Assembly: GCA_964291375.2 (NCBI GenBank)
Contig: OZ219809.1
Span: 2,108,001-2,172,000 of the forward strand
Direction: 5' to 3'
DNA: 64,000 bases
Source of the DNA: 3107 sp001483205
GTDB lineage: Bacteria > Pseudomonadota > Alphaproteobacteria > Rhodobacterales > Rhodobacteraceae
The notes under the pieces were generated by a model. The model made no database searches and was not told the DNA's origin. It saw only the letters and a list, made by a program, of their open reading frames with translations. This document shows, piece after piece, positions 16,183 to 24,636 of this stretch (the stretch's first letter is position 1; every line of letters begins with the position of its first letter). The position numbers were made by a program, and so were the translations under genes.

Positions 16183-16637
16183 GGGTAAATCTCCGAATAT
16201 TTTTGCTTGTAGAGCGCGATCATGTCCTGTTCGGTCGCGCCGTCGTCATAGGGGGGTGTGGTCAGCGGTTTTGTGTCGGTGACATCAAGCATCACGATGA
16301 CATTCACCCGGCCCGCCAGATCACCCCAGAGTGCCCGCCAGTGCGGGATCAGCCGGGCAAATTCGCCGGTCCCGCGCCGGACAAAGCGGCTGGCCGCCCG
16401 CACCCGCACCCCCTTGCGGGCGAAGGGATCAACAAAGTTCACCTCGCATTCCGGCAGGCAGGTCAGGTTGATCAGCGTCTGGGGAGAGCGGATTTCGCCA
16501 AAGGCGATGGTTTCGTCATCCAGCACCACGAATGTGCCCTTGGGCGAGACAGAGGGCCGCCCGTCCGGGCTGACGGTGGCGACATAGCCCAGCCGGAAGG
16601 TCTCGATCACGCGCCTTGCACGGGCGGGCAGTTTCAT
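16179..16637 (-). CDS. Pyridoxamine 5'-phosphate oxidase-like FMN-binding split-barrel protein
   Basis: A 152-residue protein of the PPOX/split-barrel flavoprotein superfamily: FRLGYVATVSPDGRPSVSPKGTFVVLDDETIAFGEI is the diagnostic N-terminal block, followed by LTCLPECEVNFVDPF. It is too short for a true PdxH and lacks its C-terminal part, so a small FMN- or F420-type reductase is more likely. It is sandwiched between two GcvT-type dehydrogenases, overlapping the downstream one (ATGA), and so belongs to the same leftward operon. Possible role: flavin handling or quality control for the amine-oxidising enzymes (inference). Confidence 0.82.
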   Translation of the reverse strand: MKLPARARRVIETFRLGYVATVSPDGRPSVSPKGTFVVLDDETIAFGEIRSPQTLINLTCLPECEVNFVDPFARKGVRVRAASRFVRRGTGEFARLIPHWRALWGDLAGRVNVIVMLDVTDTKPLTTPPYDDGATEQDMIALYKQKYSEIYP

Positions 16638-16728
16638 CGTCGCGCTCCTTCATTACCGGGCATCATCGGGGCGGCGGGGGGACGGCGGGATGTGCCCCCC
16701 GCCCCGCTGCCGCCTGAGGCCGGACCGG

Positions 16729-19176
16729 TCAGGCCCTCAGCCTCTCATTGCCCGGATCCCACAGCGGTTCATCCTTCTGCACCACCGCGCCGCACTTTTC
16801 GCCGTAAATCTCGATCTCCAGTTCGGTTCCCGGCACGGCAAGATCGGCCCGCACCATCCCCAGTGCGACAGAGCTGTTGACGCGATAGCCCCAGGCGCCG
16901 GAGGTGGTTTCGCCCACGATCTCGCCATCCTTCCAGATGCACGACATATAGGGCGCGTCACAATCGCCCGCATCAACGGTCAGCATGACAAACCGCTTTT
17001 TCACCCCCTGCTGCTTTTCGTTCAGGATCGCGGCCTTGCCGGGAAAATCCTGCGGCTTGTCGAGCCTGACAAAGCGTTCCAGCCCGCCCTCAAGCACCGA
17101 GTAATCGGTGGACAGATCACCCTTCCAGGCGCGATAGCCCTTCTCAATGCGCAGGGAGTTCATGGCATACATGCCAAAGGGCCGCGCGCCCCCCGCCAGA
17201 ATCGCCTGATAAATCGCGGGTTGGTCCTCGTTCAGGCAATGCACTTCCCAGCCCAGTTCGCCCGGAAACGACACCCGTGCCAGAAAAGCCGGTTTTCCGG
17301 CGACACTCGCCTGCTGATGGGTCAGCCAGCCGAGCGACAGATCGGCATCCGAAATCCCGGCCAAGAGCGCGCGCGACCGGGGGCCGGTGACGATCAGCGT
17401 GCCGTATTCGGTGGTGCGGTCGGTCAGGCTGAGGCCCGGGGCCAGGGATTTTTGCAACAGTTCCCGGTCATGCCATTGGGCGGCGGCGGCGGTGATCAGG
17501 GTAAACCGGTCCTCGCCATGGCGGATGCAGGACATTTCGGTCAGGATGCGGCCCCGGTCATCCGAAACATAGATCAGGTTCATCCGGCCCACTTTGGGCA
17601 GGCCGCCGGTGATCAGGCCACGCAGCCATTCCGCAGCACCCGCGCCCTCAAGCCCGAACCGCGAAAAGCCCGGCAGATCAAGCACCCCCACATCGTCGCG
17701 CACGGCTTCGCATTCTTCGCGGACGCGGCGTTCCCACGGCCCGGCCCGGCCCCATGTCCGGGTTGCCTCTTCGCTCAGGTCATCGCCGGGGCGCGCGAAC
17801 CAGTTGGCGCGCTCCCACCCGTTATAGGCCCCCATGACGCCGCCCTGTTTCCTGACCTCGGCATCAATGGCCGACAGCTTTTTGTCGCGCCCCGCAGGCC
17901 ATTCATGTTGCGGGAAGTGCATGGCGTATTCGTTGCCGTAGACCTCCATCCCCTTGGCGACGCAATAGGCGTGGTCGGTATAGTCGGTATAGCGGCGCGG
18001 ATCGACCGACCACATGTCCCACTCGGTGGCCCCGTCAACAATCCATTCGGCCAGAACCTTGCCCGCGCCGCCCGCTTGCGCAATCCCGAAGGTAAAGACA
18101 CAGGCCTCGAACGCATTTTCAACCCCCGGCATCGGGCCGATCAGCGGCAATCCGTCCGGCGCGTAGGGGATCGGGCCGTTGATCACCCGCGACACCCCCG
18201 CGGTTTCCATCAGCGGCACCCGCTCCATCGCGTCGGTCACGATGTCCTCGATCCGGTCGAGATCATCAGACCAGAGCTGAAAGCTGAAATCCTCGGGCAT
18301 CGGGTCACTGTCATCAACCCAATGGGCCTTGCAGGTCGGTTCATAGGGGCCAAGGTTAAAGCCGTGCTTTTCCTGCCGCAGATAATAGGACACATCCACA
18401 TCCCGCAAGAGCGGCAGTTTGCGCCCGTTTTCGCGCGACCATGCCTCTATTTCGGGGATTTCCTCGGATAGCAGATACTGGTGGCTCATCACCATCATCG
18501 GCACCGTGCGCCCGCCATAGGGTTTGAACCACTCGCCGACGCGCTGCGCGTAATAGCCCGCGGCATTGACCACGTAATCGCAGGCAATATCGCCCTTTTC
18601 GGTGTGAACGATCCAGGTTTTGTCCTGTTGGCGGGTCACGCCGGTTGCCGGGCAGAAACGGATGATCCTTGCCCCCATGTCGCGCGCGCCCTTGGCCAGC
18701 GCCTGGGTCAGTTGCGCCGGGTCAATGTCGCCGTCATTGGGGTCATACAAGGCCCCGGTGATGTCATGGGTTTCCAGAAACGGATAGCGCGCTTTGGTCT
18801 CTTCCGGGGTCAGTATCCCGATGTCCATCCCCTGATAGCGGCCCATGGCGGCGGCGCGCTCAAATTCCTGCATCCGCTCAGCCGAGTGCGCCAGCCGGAT
18901 CGAACCGGTCTGGTGATAGTTCATCGGATAATCGACCTCTTGCCCGAGCCGGGCGTAGAGTTCGGTCGAATAGCGCTGCAAGTTCATTATCGCCCATGAG
19001 GTCGAGAATGTCGGCACATTGCCTGCCGCGTGCCAGGTGGACCCGGCGGTCAGTTCGTTCTTTTCCAGCAGAACGCAGTCGGTCCAGCCCTTTTTGGCAA
19101 GGTGATAGAGCGATGAACAGCCGACAGCGCCGCCGCCGATGATGACCACACGGGCCTTGGTTGGAAAGTCAGACAT
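16729..19176 (-). CDS. GcvT-domain FAD-dependent dehydrogenase (dimethylglycine dehydrogenase family)
   Basis: An intact 815-residue paralogue. The N-terminal FAD module has VVIIGGGAVGCSSLYHLAKKG and STWHAAGN (His ~49, expected covalent FAD site). The DAO domain includes YDPNDGDIDPAQL and VINGPIPYAPDGLPLIGP. The C-terminal GcvT/GCV_C modules include GELGWEVHC, MNSLRIEKGYRAWKGDL and EIVGETTSGAWGYRVN. It follows the XRE-cupin regulator after 163 bases and precedes the split-barrel gene by 91, so the leftward order regulator - dehydrogenase - flavoprotein - dehydrogenase looks like one catabolic unit. Exact methylamine substrate unknown. Confidence 0.9.
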   Translation of the reverse strand: MSDFPTKARVVIIGGGAVGCSSLYHLAKKGWTDCVLLEKNELTAGSTWHAAGNVPTFSTSWAIMNLQRYSTELYARLGQEVDYPMNYHQTGSIRLAHSAERMQEFERAAAMGRYQGMDIGILTPEETKARYPFLETHDITGALYDPNDGDIDPAQLTQALAKGARDMGARIIRFCPATGVTRQQDKTWIVHTEKGDIACDYVVNAAGYYAQRVGEWFKPYGGRTVPMMVMSHQYLLSEEIPEIEAWSRENGRKLPLLRDVDVSYYLRQEKHGFNLGPYEPTCKAHWVDDSDPMPEDFSFQLWSDDLDRIEDIVTDAMERVPLMETAGVSRVINGPIPYAPDGLPLIGPMPGVENAFEACVFTFGIAQAGGAGKVLAEWIVDGATEWDMWSVDPRRYTDYTDHAYCVAKGMEVYGNEYAMHFPQHEWPAGRDKKLSAIDAEVRKQGGVMGAYNGWERANWFARPGDDLSEEATRTWGRAGPWERRVREECEAVRDDVGVLDLPGFSRFGLEGAGAAEWLRGLITGGLPKVGRMNLIYVSDDRGRILTEMSCIRHGEDRFTLITAAAAQWHDRELLQKSLAPGLSLTDRTTEYGTLIVTGPRSRALLAGISDADLSLGWLTHQQASVAGKPAFLARVSFPGELGWEVHCLNEDQPAIYQAILAGGARPFGMYAMNSLRIEKGYRAWKGDLSTDYSVLEGGLERFVRLDKPQDFPGKAAILNEKQQGVKKRFVMLTVDAGDCDAPYMSCIWKDGEIVGETTSGAWGYRVNSSVALGMVRADLAVPGTELEIEIYGEKCGAVVQKDEPLWDPGNERLRA

Positions 19177-19339
19177 GGTGTCTCCCTAGCGGTTTTCGGT
19201 TTGGGGGGCGCTGCACGGGATGTCGTAACAGTCGCCTGTGTTCCCGACAAAGATGTATCCGGCCATGTTCGGCCCGGCGGGGCCGTCTGTGCATGGGTTT
19301 TTCGTCAGCATTGGCATCGGCCTTTCCCCCGCCCGCGCG

Positions 19340-19912
19340 TCAATAGACCGGCGGGGCGATGACCCAGATCACCACCGCAGGCTCATCATAGGGGTTGGCC
19401 CAGCCATAGGCTTCGCCCCGGATGCGGAAACTGTCGCCCGCCCCGACGGTAAAGGCGCGCCCGCCGATGGTCAGGTCGAGCCTGCCGGACAGCACATAGC
19501 CCAGTTCCTGCGTCGGGCGGGTGGTTTCATCCTCAAGCGCCGCCCCCGGTTCAAAGGTCGAATGCACCACCTCGAAATCATCGGTCAGGTCGGGGGACAG
19601 AAGTTCCTCGACCAGCCCGGCATGGCGCGCCCCGATCGGACGCCGCGCGCCCCTGCGGACGACAAAGCCGTGTTCCGCCGCCGGGGCCGGGGCCTGACCG
19701 AACAACAGCGACACCGGAACCCCGAGGGCAGAGGCAATGCCGCGCAGGTCGGTCACCGATGGTTCGGACATATCACGCTCGACCTGGCTGAGCCAGCCGA
19801 CGGACCGGCCCAGCCGCTCCGACAGGTCGGTCAGCGTCAGGCCGCGCGTCTTGCGCAGGGCGCGCAGGTCGGCCCCAAGGGTGCGGGATTGCACAAGATT
19901 GCCTTGCAGCAT
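19340..19912 (-). CDS. XRE-family transcriptional regulator with C-terminal cupin domain
   Basis: A 190-residue regulator. The N-terminal HTH_3 domain (about 8-65) reads LRALRKTRGLTLTDLSERLGRSVGWLSQVERDMSEPSVTDLRGIASAL. The C-terminal small cupin (about 115-185) contains PTQELGYVLSGRLDLTIGGRAFTVGAGDSFRI. This architecture is typical of PuuR-like regulators that sense small amines or amino acids. The ATG at 19912 is chosen because the HTH begins shortly after; the longer frame upstream runs through a palindrome and a repeat. Its position upstream of and in line with the dehydrogenase operon suggests it controls that operon (inference). Confidence 0.88.
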   Translation of the reverse strand: MLQGNLVQSRTLGADLRALRKTRGLTLTDLSERLGRSVGWLSQVERDMSEPSVTDLRGIASALGVPVSLLFGQAPAPAAEHGFVVRRGARRPIGARHAGLVEELLSPDLTDDFEVVHSTFEPGAALEDETTRPTQELGYVLSGRLDLTIGGRAFTVGAGDSFRIRGEAYGWANPYDEPAVVIWVIAPPVY

Positions 19913-20032
19913 GACGGGTCCGCCGGTGAAAGAATCTCCCTGATGTCGGCGATGCCCCAGGTTGGTGAAAATTTCAACCACTTTTTCATGTCGGGGCGGG
20001 AAATTCGGGCCGGTGAAGGACGCTGACCCGAG

Positions 20033-20048
20033 CTTATCCGCGGATAAG
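20033..20048. repeat. 16-base palindrome CTTATCCGCGGATAAG (single copy)
   Basis: A perfect palindrome about 120 bases upstream of the XRE-cupin start codon. The same palindrome, or a one-base variant, occurs seven more times at 59053-59767. Confidence 0.8.
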
Positions 20049-20075
20049 CCGCCGCCGCCCCATGCCCGCCGGGGC

Positions 20076-20169
20076 AAGCGCTTTTCCCGACAGTCTATAT
20101 TGGCGATGCCCATGCCATAAAATCAATACTATCCAATGGGTTGAGACGTTTAGAGCACCTGCCGGGGGC
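20076..20169 (+). repeat. R2 core repeat copy (solitary)
   Basis: About 94 bases, from AAGCGCTTTTCCCGACAGTC through TGCCATAAAATCAATAC and GGTTGAGACGTTT to CACCTGCCGGGGG. It aligns end to end with 12197-12290 and 39821-39915 with substitutions but almost constant spacing. No R1 terminal sequence is seen on either side. It ends 8 bases before the ankyrin gene stop. Confidence 0.75.
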
Positions 20170-20177
20170 CGCACGGG

Positions 20178-21632
20178 TCACCTGAGCACAGCATCATGCA
20201 AATCCCACCACTCCCAGGTGCCCTCCAGCCGTCCGGCATTGTATTTCCGCGCCAGATCGAAGGCCGTGTTGCCCGCCCGGTCACGGGCCGCCGCCTCTGC
20301 CCCCGCATCCAGCAGAACACGGACCGTCGCGGGCCCGCCCGATACAGCGGCCATATGCAGCGGGGTTCCGCCGCGCTCATTCGCGGCCTCAATCCCGGCC
20401 CCGGCACCCAGAAGGGCGCGGATGTTTTCATGCCGCTCTTCCGCCACCGCCCAGTGCAGGGCCGTATTGCCCGCCCGGTCACGGGCCGCCACATCTGCCC
20501 CCGCATCAAGCAAAGCGCGGATTGTCGCGGGCCTGCCCGATGCAGCCGCCCAGTGCAACGGGGTTCCGCCGCCCTCATTCGCCGCGCCGACATCCGCCCC
20601 CGCATCCACCAACGCGCGGATCGTCGCGGGCCTGCCCGATACCGCGGCCATATGCAGCGGCGTCTGGCCCAGCCCGGCCCTGGCCCCGATCCCGGCCCCG
20701 GCATCCAACAGAGCGCGAACGGTTCCGGGCGGCCCTTCCGCAGCGGCCCAATGCAGCGGCGTCCTGCCCTTCACATCCCGGATGTCCGCCCGCGCGCCTG
20801 CGTCGGTGAGGGCACGGACCGCCCCCGGACTGCCCAGACGCGCAACCCAGTGCAGCAGCGTTTCCCCGTTGCCGTTCATGGCCACAAGGTCCGCCCCGGC
20901 CTCAATCAGGGCGCGGGTCACCCCCGGCGCCCCCCAGATCGCCGCCACATAAAGCGGTGTCCAGTCTTTGCTGTCCCTGGCCTCAGGCTCCGCGCCAGCC
21001 TCAAGCAGCATCCGGATGGCCTCGGGCGACCCCCATATCGCCGCCGTATGAAGCGGCGTCCAGCCTTGCCTGTCCCCGGCATCAGGCTCTGCGCCCGCCT
21101 CAAGCAGAATGCGAATCGCCTCGGGTGCCCCCTTTGCGGCGGCCCAGTGCAGGGGTGTCTGGCCTTTCCCGTCCCTGGCCCCGATCTCTGCGCCTGCATC
21201 CAGCAGCGCCTGTATGTTCTCCGGCCTGCCCAGTTCCGCGGCCACATGCAGGGGTGTCCAGCCCCGCTTGTTGGCGGCCCCGATCTCTGCGCCTGCATCC
21301 AGCAGCGCCTGTATGTTCTGCGGCAGGCCAAAAGCGGCGGCCCAGTGCAGCGGCGTATCATCATCGCCGTTTCTGGCCTCAAGCCCGGCCCCGGCGTCGA
21401 TGAGGGCGCGGATGGTCTCCGGCGGGCCAAGCGCGGCGGCCCAGTGCAGCGGCGTAAAACCGTCCTTGTCCTGTGCCTCAAGATCAACCCCGGTGGCGAG
21501 GCACGCCTGAACCTGTGCCACCGCTGCGGTCTCGAAAAACTCAAGGGTGTTGAAGCCGCCGCAGTCTTCTGCCCGCAGCGGGGTTGCCAGAACCAGCCCG
21601 ACCCAGACCCCTGTTTTCACCGTTCTGCCCAT
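20178..21632 (-). CDS. Secreted ankyrin-repeat protein
   Basis: 484 residues: an N-terminal signal peptide (MGRTVKTGVWVGLVLATPLRA, cleavage before EDCGG) followed by about twelve consecutive 33-residue ankyrin repeats of the form G-TPLHWAA--G-P--IRALLDAGA-----. A degenerate capping repeat ends in NTAFDLARKYNAGRLEG. The repeats are also visible in the DNA as ~99-base tandem units. The start at 21632 is chosen for the signal peptide; longer frames reach into an R1 repeat. No enzymatic domain is present, so a periplasmic or secreted protein-binding scaffold is likely. Stand-alone; neighbours give no functional hint. Confidence 0.88.
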   Translation of the reverse strand: MGRTVKTGVWVGLVLATPLRAEDCGGFNTLEFFETAAVAQVQACLATGVDLEAQDKDGFTPLHWAAALGPPETIRALIDAGAGLEARNGDDDTPLHWAAAFGLPQNIQALLDAGAEIGAANKRGWTPLHVAAELGRPENIQALLDAGAEIGARDGKGQTPLHWAAAKGAPEAIRILLEAGAEPDAGDRQGWTPLHTAAIWGSPEAIRMLLEAGAEPEARDSKDWTPLYVAAIWGAPGVTRALIEAGADLVAMNGNGETLLHWVARLGSPGAVRALTDAGARADIRDVKGRTPLHWAAAEGPPGTVRALLDAGAGIGARAGLGQTPLHMAAVSGRPATIRALVDAGADVGAANEGGGTPLHWAAASGRPATIRALLDAGADVAARDRAGNTALHWAVAEERHENIRALLGAGAGIEAANERGGTPLHMAAVSGGPATVRVLLDAGAEAAARDRAGNTAFDLARKYNAGRLEGTWEWWDLHDAVLR

Positions 21633-21697
21633 GGCTGCTGATGCTCTTTGCCGTTTTGCATGAACGATACCATATGACCTGACGATATGAAATTGAT

Positions 21698-21767
21698 AAG
21701 ACGCCTGCATATTGGCCGGGGCCGGACGGGACGGGCTGGCAAGTGATGCGCCAATATGCGAGAGGCC
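21698..21767. mobile_element. Short R1-like element with inverted ends
   Basis: Left end AAGACGCCTGCATATTGGCC and right end GCGCCAATATGCGAGAGGCC are inverted relative to each other around the shared core GCATATTGGC/GCCAATATGC. It lies in the gap between the divergent ankyrin and STAS genes. Confidence 0.55.
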
Positions 21768-21832
21768 CCGCATACCGGATGGTAAGAATTGCCGCCTAGC
21801 CTGAAAAGCGGTTTCAGGACGGAGTGCGCCGG

Positions 21833-22186
21833 ATGAAGATGAGTTCGCGGGCCATCAACGACACGCTTTTGATCGCGCTTGAGGAAGAGCGGCTGGATGC
21901 CTCTGTCGCCATCCAGTTCAAGGACCGGATGCGAGAGATGACCGGGGCGTCGTCGGGCCGGGTTATCCTCGACCTGTCAAGGGTTGGTTTTATGGACAGC
22001 AGCGGCCTCGGGGCCGTGGTCGCCGCCATGAAGCAACTGGGGGCAGGCCGGAAGATCGAGCTGGCGGGGCTGAACGAAACCGTCCGCAAGGTCTTTCGCC
22101 TGACGCGCATGGACACGGTGTTCCGCATCCATGACACGGTTGAAATGGCGACCGGCATGGCGGCCCGGGATTCCCATGCGACATGA
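21833..22186 (+). CDS. STAS-domain anti-sigma factor antagonist
   Basis: A 117-residue single STAS domain of the SpoIIAA/RsbV type. The phosphoacceptor loop reads LDLSRVGFMDSSGLGAVVAAMK, and the C-terminal helix follows ELAGLNETVRKVFRLTRMD. The start at 21833 is favoured by GGACGGAG about nine bases upstream. It overlaps the downstream HATPase gene by 11 bases, forming a partner-switch pair in which this protein would bind the kinase when unphosphorylated. No cognate sigma factor gene or PP2C phosphatase lies nearby. Confidence 0.92.
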   Translation: MKMSSRAINDTLLIALEEERLDASVAIQFKDRMREMTGASSGRVILDLSRVGFMDSSGLGAVVAAMKQLGAGRKIELAGLNETVRKVFRLTRMDTVFRIHDTVEMATGMAARDSHAT

Positions 22187-22691
22187 CCCGGATGTCCGGC
22201 CCGCCCCGAATGTCCGGCCCGCCCCGAATGTCCGGCCCCCGCCCCGGTGCATCCGGCTGACATTCGGCAGTGACCCCGGTTCCGTGCGGCAGGCGCAGGA
22301 ACGGATGCTGGAAAGTCTGAGGCACACCCGGCTGGCAGAGGACGATATTTCCTCGCTTCAGATTGTCGTCGCCGAGGTTCTGAACAACATCGTCGAACAT
22401 GCCCACAGGAACAGGCGCGGGGGGCGGATTTCCATGCGGGTGCTTCATGCCGGGGGCCGGAGTTTATGCGCCTTTGTCGATGACGGCGCGGCGATGCCGG
22501 GCAACAGACCGCCCGATGGTCGCCCGGTTGATCCCCGCCTGAACAGGGGCGCGTTGCCGGAGGGCGGCTTTGGCTGGTTTCTGATCCGCAGGCTGACGGA
22601 TGATTTCCGCTATCGCCGGTTTGGGGGGCGCAACCATCTTGCCCTGCGGCTGGCGGGGCGTGAGGCCCGGTCAGACGGCGCGCCTGCTTAA
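22176..22691 (+). CDS. RsbW-like anti-sigma factor serine kinase (HATPase_c_2)
   Basis: 171 residues with a GHKL ATPase fold: N-box SSLQIVVAEVLNNIVEHAHR, G1-like FVDDGAAMPG and G2 GGFGWFLIRRLTDDFRY. It is probably the kinase/anti-sigma partner of the STAS protein whose gene it overlaps. Odd feature: residues ~5-20 are a short tandem repeat (VRPAPN, VRPAPN, VRPPPR), encoded by an imperfect 18-base tandem repeat at 22192-22245; the catalytic domain starts after it at IRLTFGSD. The stop codon TAA merges with the start of an R1 repeat at 22690. Confidence 0.87.
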   Translation: MRHDPDVRPAPNVRPAPNVRPPPRCIRLTFGSDPGSVRQAQERMLESLRHTRLAEDDISSLQIVVAEVLNNIVEHAHRNRRGGRISMRVLHAGGRSLCAFVDDGAAMPGNRPPDGRPVDPRLNRGALPEGGFGWFLIRRLTDDFRYRRFGGRNHLALRLAGREARSDGAPA

Positions 22692-22840
22692 GACCTCTGC
22701 ATGATAGCGCATCGGTGATCAAACATCCCGCCCGGCGGAACGCCGGGCCGCGCCGTCCCGCCCCCCCACGGGGCGGCGCGTTCGCGCCCACCCGTGCGGG
22801 CCGGACGCGGCCTTTCGGGCTGTTTGCGCACCAGTCCGGC
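22690..22840 (+). repeat. Long R1 repeat copy
   Basis: Begins AAGACCTCTGCATGATAGCG inside the HATPase stop region. It continues through CATCCCGCCCGGCGG, then a GC-rich block (CCCGCCCCCCCACGGGGCGG, GTGCGGGCCGGACGCGGCC, GTTTGCGCACCAGTCCGGC). The same block occurs inverted at 41470-41628, so these are two long copies of one element type in opposite orientation. Confidence 0.7.
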
Positions 22841-23241
22841 GAGGCACCTGCAATTTACGCCCTGACAGGATCGGGGTTGGACCATGTGATCACTTTTACG
22901 TCGTCACGCTATGGGGCATCATACAGAACTACCCGGAATTTCACGGTATTTGCCCCGAAACCGACACATTCCCATCGAAACTTGGCCTGATTAGATTCTC
23001 AAGACAGACCTTGGCTGTAAAGCTCCCTCGGCGTCCCGTTCTAACAAGCCCCCACCCCAGTGCGTGGCGTCGAGGTGTCCCCCCGCCCTTTCAGGACTTT
23101 CGCATATTGGCCCGGACCGGGCAGATGGCCTGGTTGCCGATGCGAATTATACAAAGGCTCTGACAAGCGCCGCGTCCGGGTGCCGCTGACGACCCCGGAC
23201 AGAACCCCCCCGCGCATGGCGGAACAAAGCGCGCCCGGCGC
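22841..23241. other. Non-coding stretch with no recognisable gene
   Basis: About 400 bases between the long R1 copy and the DUF4399 gene. I find no supported gene, tRNA or clear promoter. A degenerate R1-like terminus (AGGACTTTCGCATATTGGCC) lies at about 23092-23111. The middle part is visibly less GC-rich than the flanks. Confidence 0.6.
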
Positions 23242-23706
23242 TCACTCCACGACGATAGTGATCCTTTCGGACATCACCGGCGGATCATGGGGAATATGGG
23301 CGATGTCCCCCAGCAGCAGTTGCAGCGTATGCTCGCCGGGATCAAGCATCAGCACCGTTTCCGTCTGCCCGCCGCCGAAATGCAGATGGGTGTCATCCGC
23401 CGGGATGCCGTATTCCAGCGTGTCGGCGTCTTCCTCAAGCTCGCCGAACGCGGGGCGGTTGAGCAGAACGTGATGATGGCCGGTGTTTTCCTTGTCGGTT
23501 CCGGCGGGCGCAACCCCCATACCGGACAGGCCAAACCGCACGATGACCGGGCCGGAAACGATCGCGCCGTCTTCGAGGTTCTGGAAATAGACCACCGCAT
23601 CCGGGGCGGAAGGGGTCTCGCCCGCGGTGGCGAGTGTCGCCGCGGTCACCGGCAGAACGGATAAAATCGCCGCATAGACGGGCGAGGTAAATCTGAAGGG
23701 TTTCAT
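23242..23706 (-). CDS. DUF4399 domain-containing exported protein
   Basis: 154 residues: a signal peptide (MKPFRFTSPVYAAILSVLPVTAATLATAG) followed by a DUF4399 domain (VYFQNLEDGAIVSGPVIVRFGLSGMGVAPAG, HHHVLLNRP, HLHFGGGQTETVLMLDPGEHTLQLLLGD). The His-rich HHH and HLHFGGGQTE segments are conserved in the family; its function is not established. The start at 23706 is preferred because GGAG lies six bases upstream; ATG 23718 is in frame. It is transcribed alone, away from the toxin-antitoxin pair. Confidence 0.88.
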   Translation of the reverse strand: MKPFRFTSPVYAAILSVLPVTAATLATAGETPSAPDAVVYFQNLEDGAIVSGPVIVRFGLSGMGVAPAGTDKENTGHHHVLLNRPAFGELEEDADTLEYGIPADDTHLHFGGGQTETVLMLDPGEHTLQLLLGDIAHIPHDPPVMSERITIVVE

Positions 23707-23931
23707 TGCTGTCTCCATGGCAGATGTCGGGCGGGCGCTTTAAGGCCCGTTTACTCTGAACACCGGGGTGGGGGAAAATATTCACCACCGGGCGGGGTTT
23801 CAGGGGCGGGGGTGTGTGAGCGCGTTCACAATCGAGTCATTATGCCGGGGTGATGCTCTTTTTTCTTGACACGTCGATTCCTAAAAGCGGATCACTTTAT
23901 CGTCATCGACCGTGGCATAAGATCAGGGCAA

Positions 23932-24636
23932 ATGGAAACCACTCAAACCGAGTTGTGGCGAAAACGTTTGAAAACCCCCGCTTACGGGGTGGGGGAAGCT
24001 GCGTTTTATGCAAAAATATCCCCGCAGACCGTTGCCTATTGGCACAAATCGAGGGGCGAGGGGGGGCGCGTCATTTCAAAACGTGCGCCACGGCAAGGCC
24101 TGTCTTATCTGCAACTGATCGAAATTGCAGTGGTCGCTATCATGCGCTCCAAGGGCGTTAAACTGAAGAATATTCGCGCAGCGCGCACCTATTTTGCACG
24201 AAAATTTGATGTTGAGTATCCGTTTGCACAGAAGAAATTCAAGACGGACGGTGTTGATATTTTGTTGGATACGAATGACCCAAAGGGGCGGTTGCTAAAA
24301 GACAGGCTTGTGGCTGCCAATCATGGCGGACAACTCCTCTGGACAGAAATGTTGTCCAAGCGCTTTCGCGAGTTCAACTATGATCGCACGGGAATTGTTT
24401 CAAGCTGGAAGGTCAACGGCAAGGACAGCGAGATCGTAATTGACCCGCAAGTCGCTTTTGGCGCGCCCCATATCGCGGGAACACCAACCTGGGCAATCAA
24501 AGAGCGATGGGTTGGCGGTGAAGGTCTCGGCGATATTTCCGAAGACTATTCTCTGCCGGAAGCGCATGTAATCGATGCCCTCAAATTCGAGGGTGTGGAG
24601 ATTGACCGCAACCGACCAAATCAATGGCTGCCCTGA
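23932..24636 (+). CDS. VapB45-like antitoxin (HTH plus DUF433)
   Basis: 234 residues with an N-terminal HTH-like region (about 12-70: TPAYGVGEAAFYAKISPQTVAYWHK, then LSYLQLIEIAVVAIMRSKGVKLKNIRAA). The C-terminal DUF433 module (about 150-230) shows IVIDPQVAFGAPHIAGTPTWAIKERWVGGEGLGDISEDYSLPEAHVIDALKFE. This arrangement and length resemble the M. tuberculosis VapB45 type. The start at 23932 has AGGG a few bases upstream; an in-frame ATG at 23866 is possible. It overlaps the next gene by 13 bases. Codon use is visibly more AT-rich than neighbouring core genes, consistent with horizontal transfer. Expected role: antitoxin and autorepressor (inference). Confidence 0.82.
   Translation: METTQTELWRKRLKTPAYGVGEAAFYAKISPQTVAYWHKSRGEGGRVISKRAPRQGLSYLQLIEIAVVAIMRSKGVKLKNIRAARTYFARKFDVEYPFAQKKFKTDGVDILLDTNDPKGRLLKDRLVAANHGGQLLWTEMLSKRFREFNYDRTGIVSSWKVNGKDSEIVIDPQVAFGAPHIAGTPTWAIKERWVGGEGLGDISEDYSLPEAHVIDALKFEGVEIDRNRPNQWLP

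Noticed and set aside
20178..21632. CRISPR-like or satellite repeat interpretation of the ~99-base tandem units
   Set aside because: They are in-frame ankyrin codons with amino-acid-level conservation, so the repeat is protein-coding.
22715..22990. Possible 91-residue protein after the HATPase gene
   Set aside because: Starts inside a long R1 repeat and has no recognisable domain or ribosome binding site.
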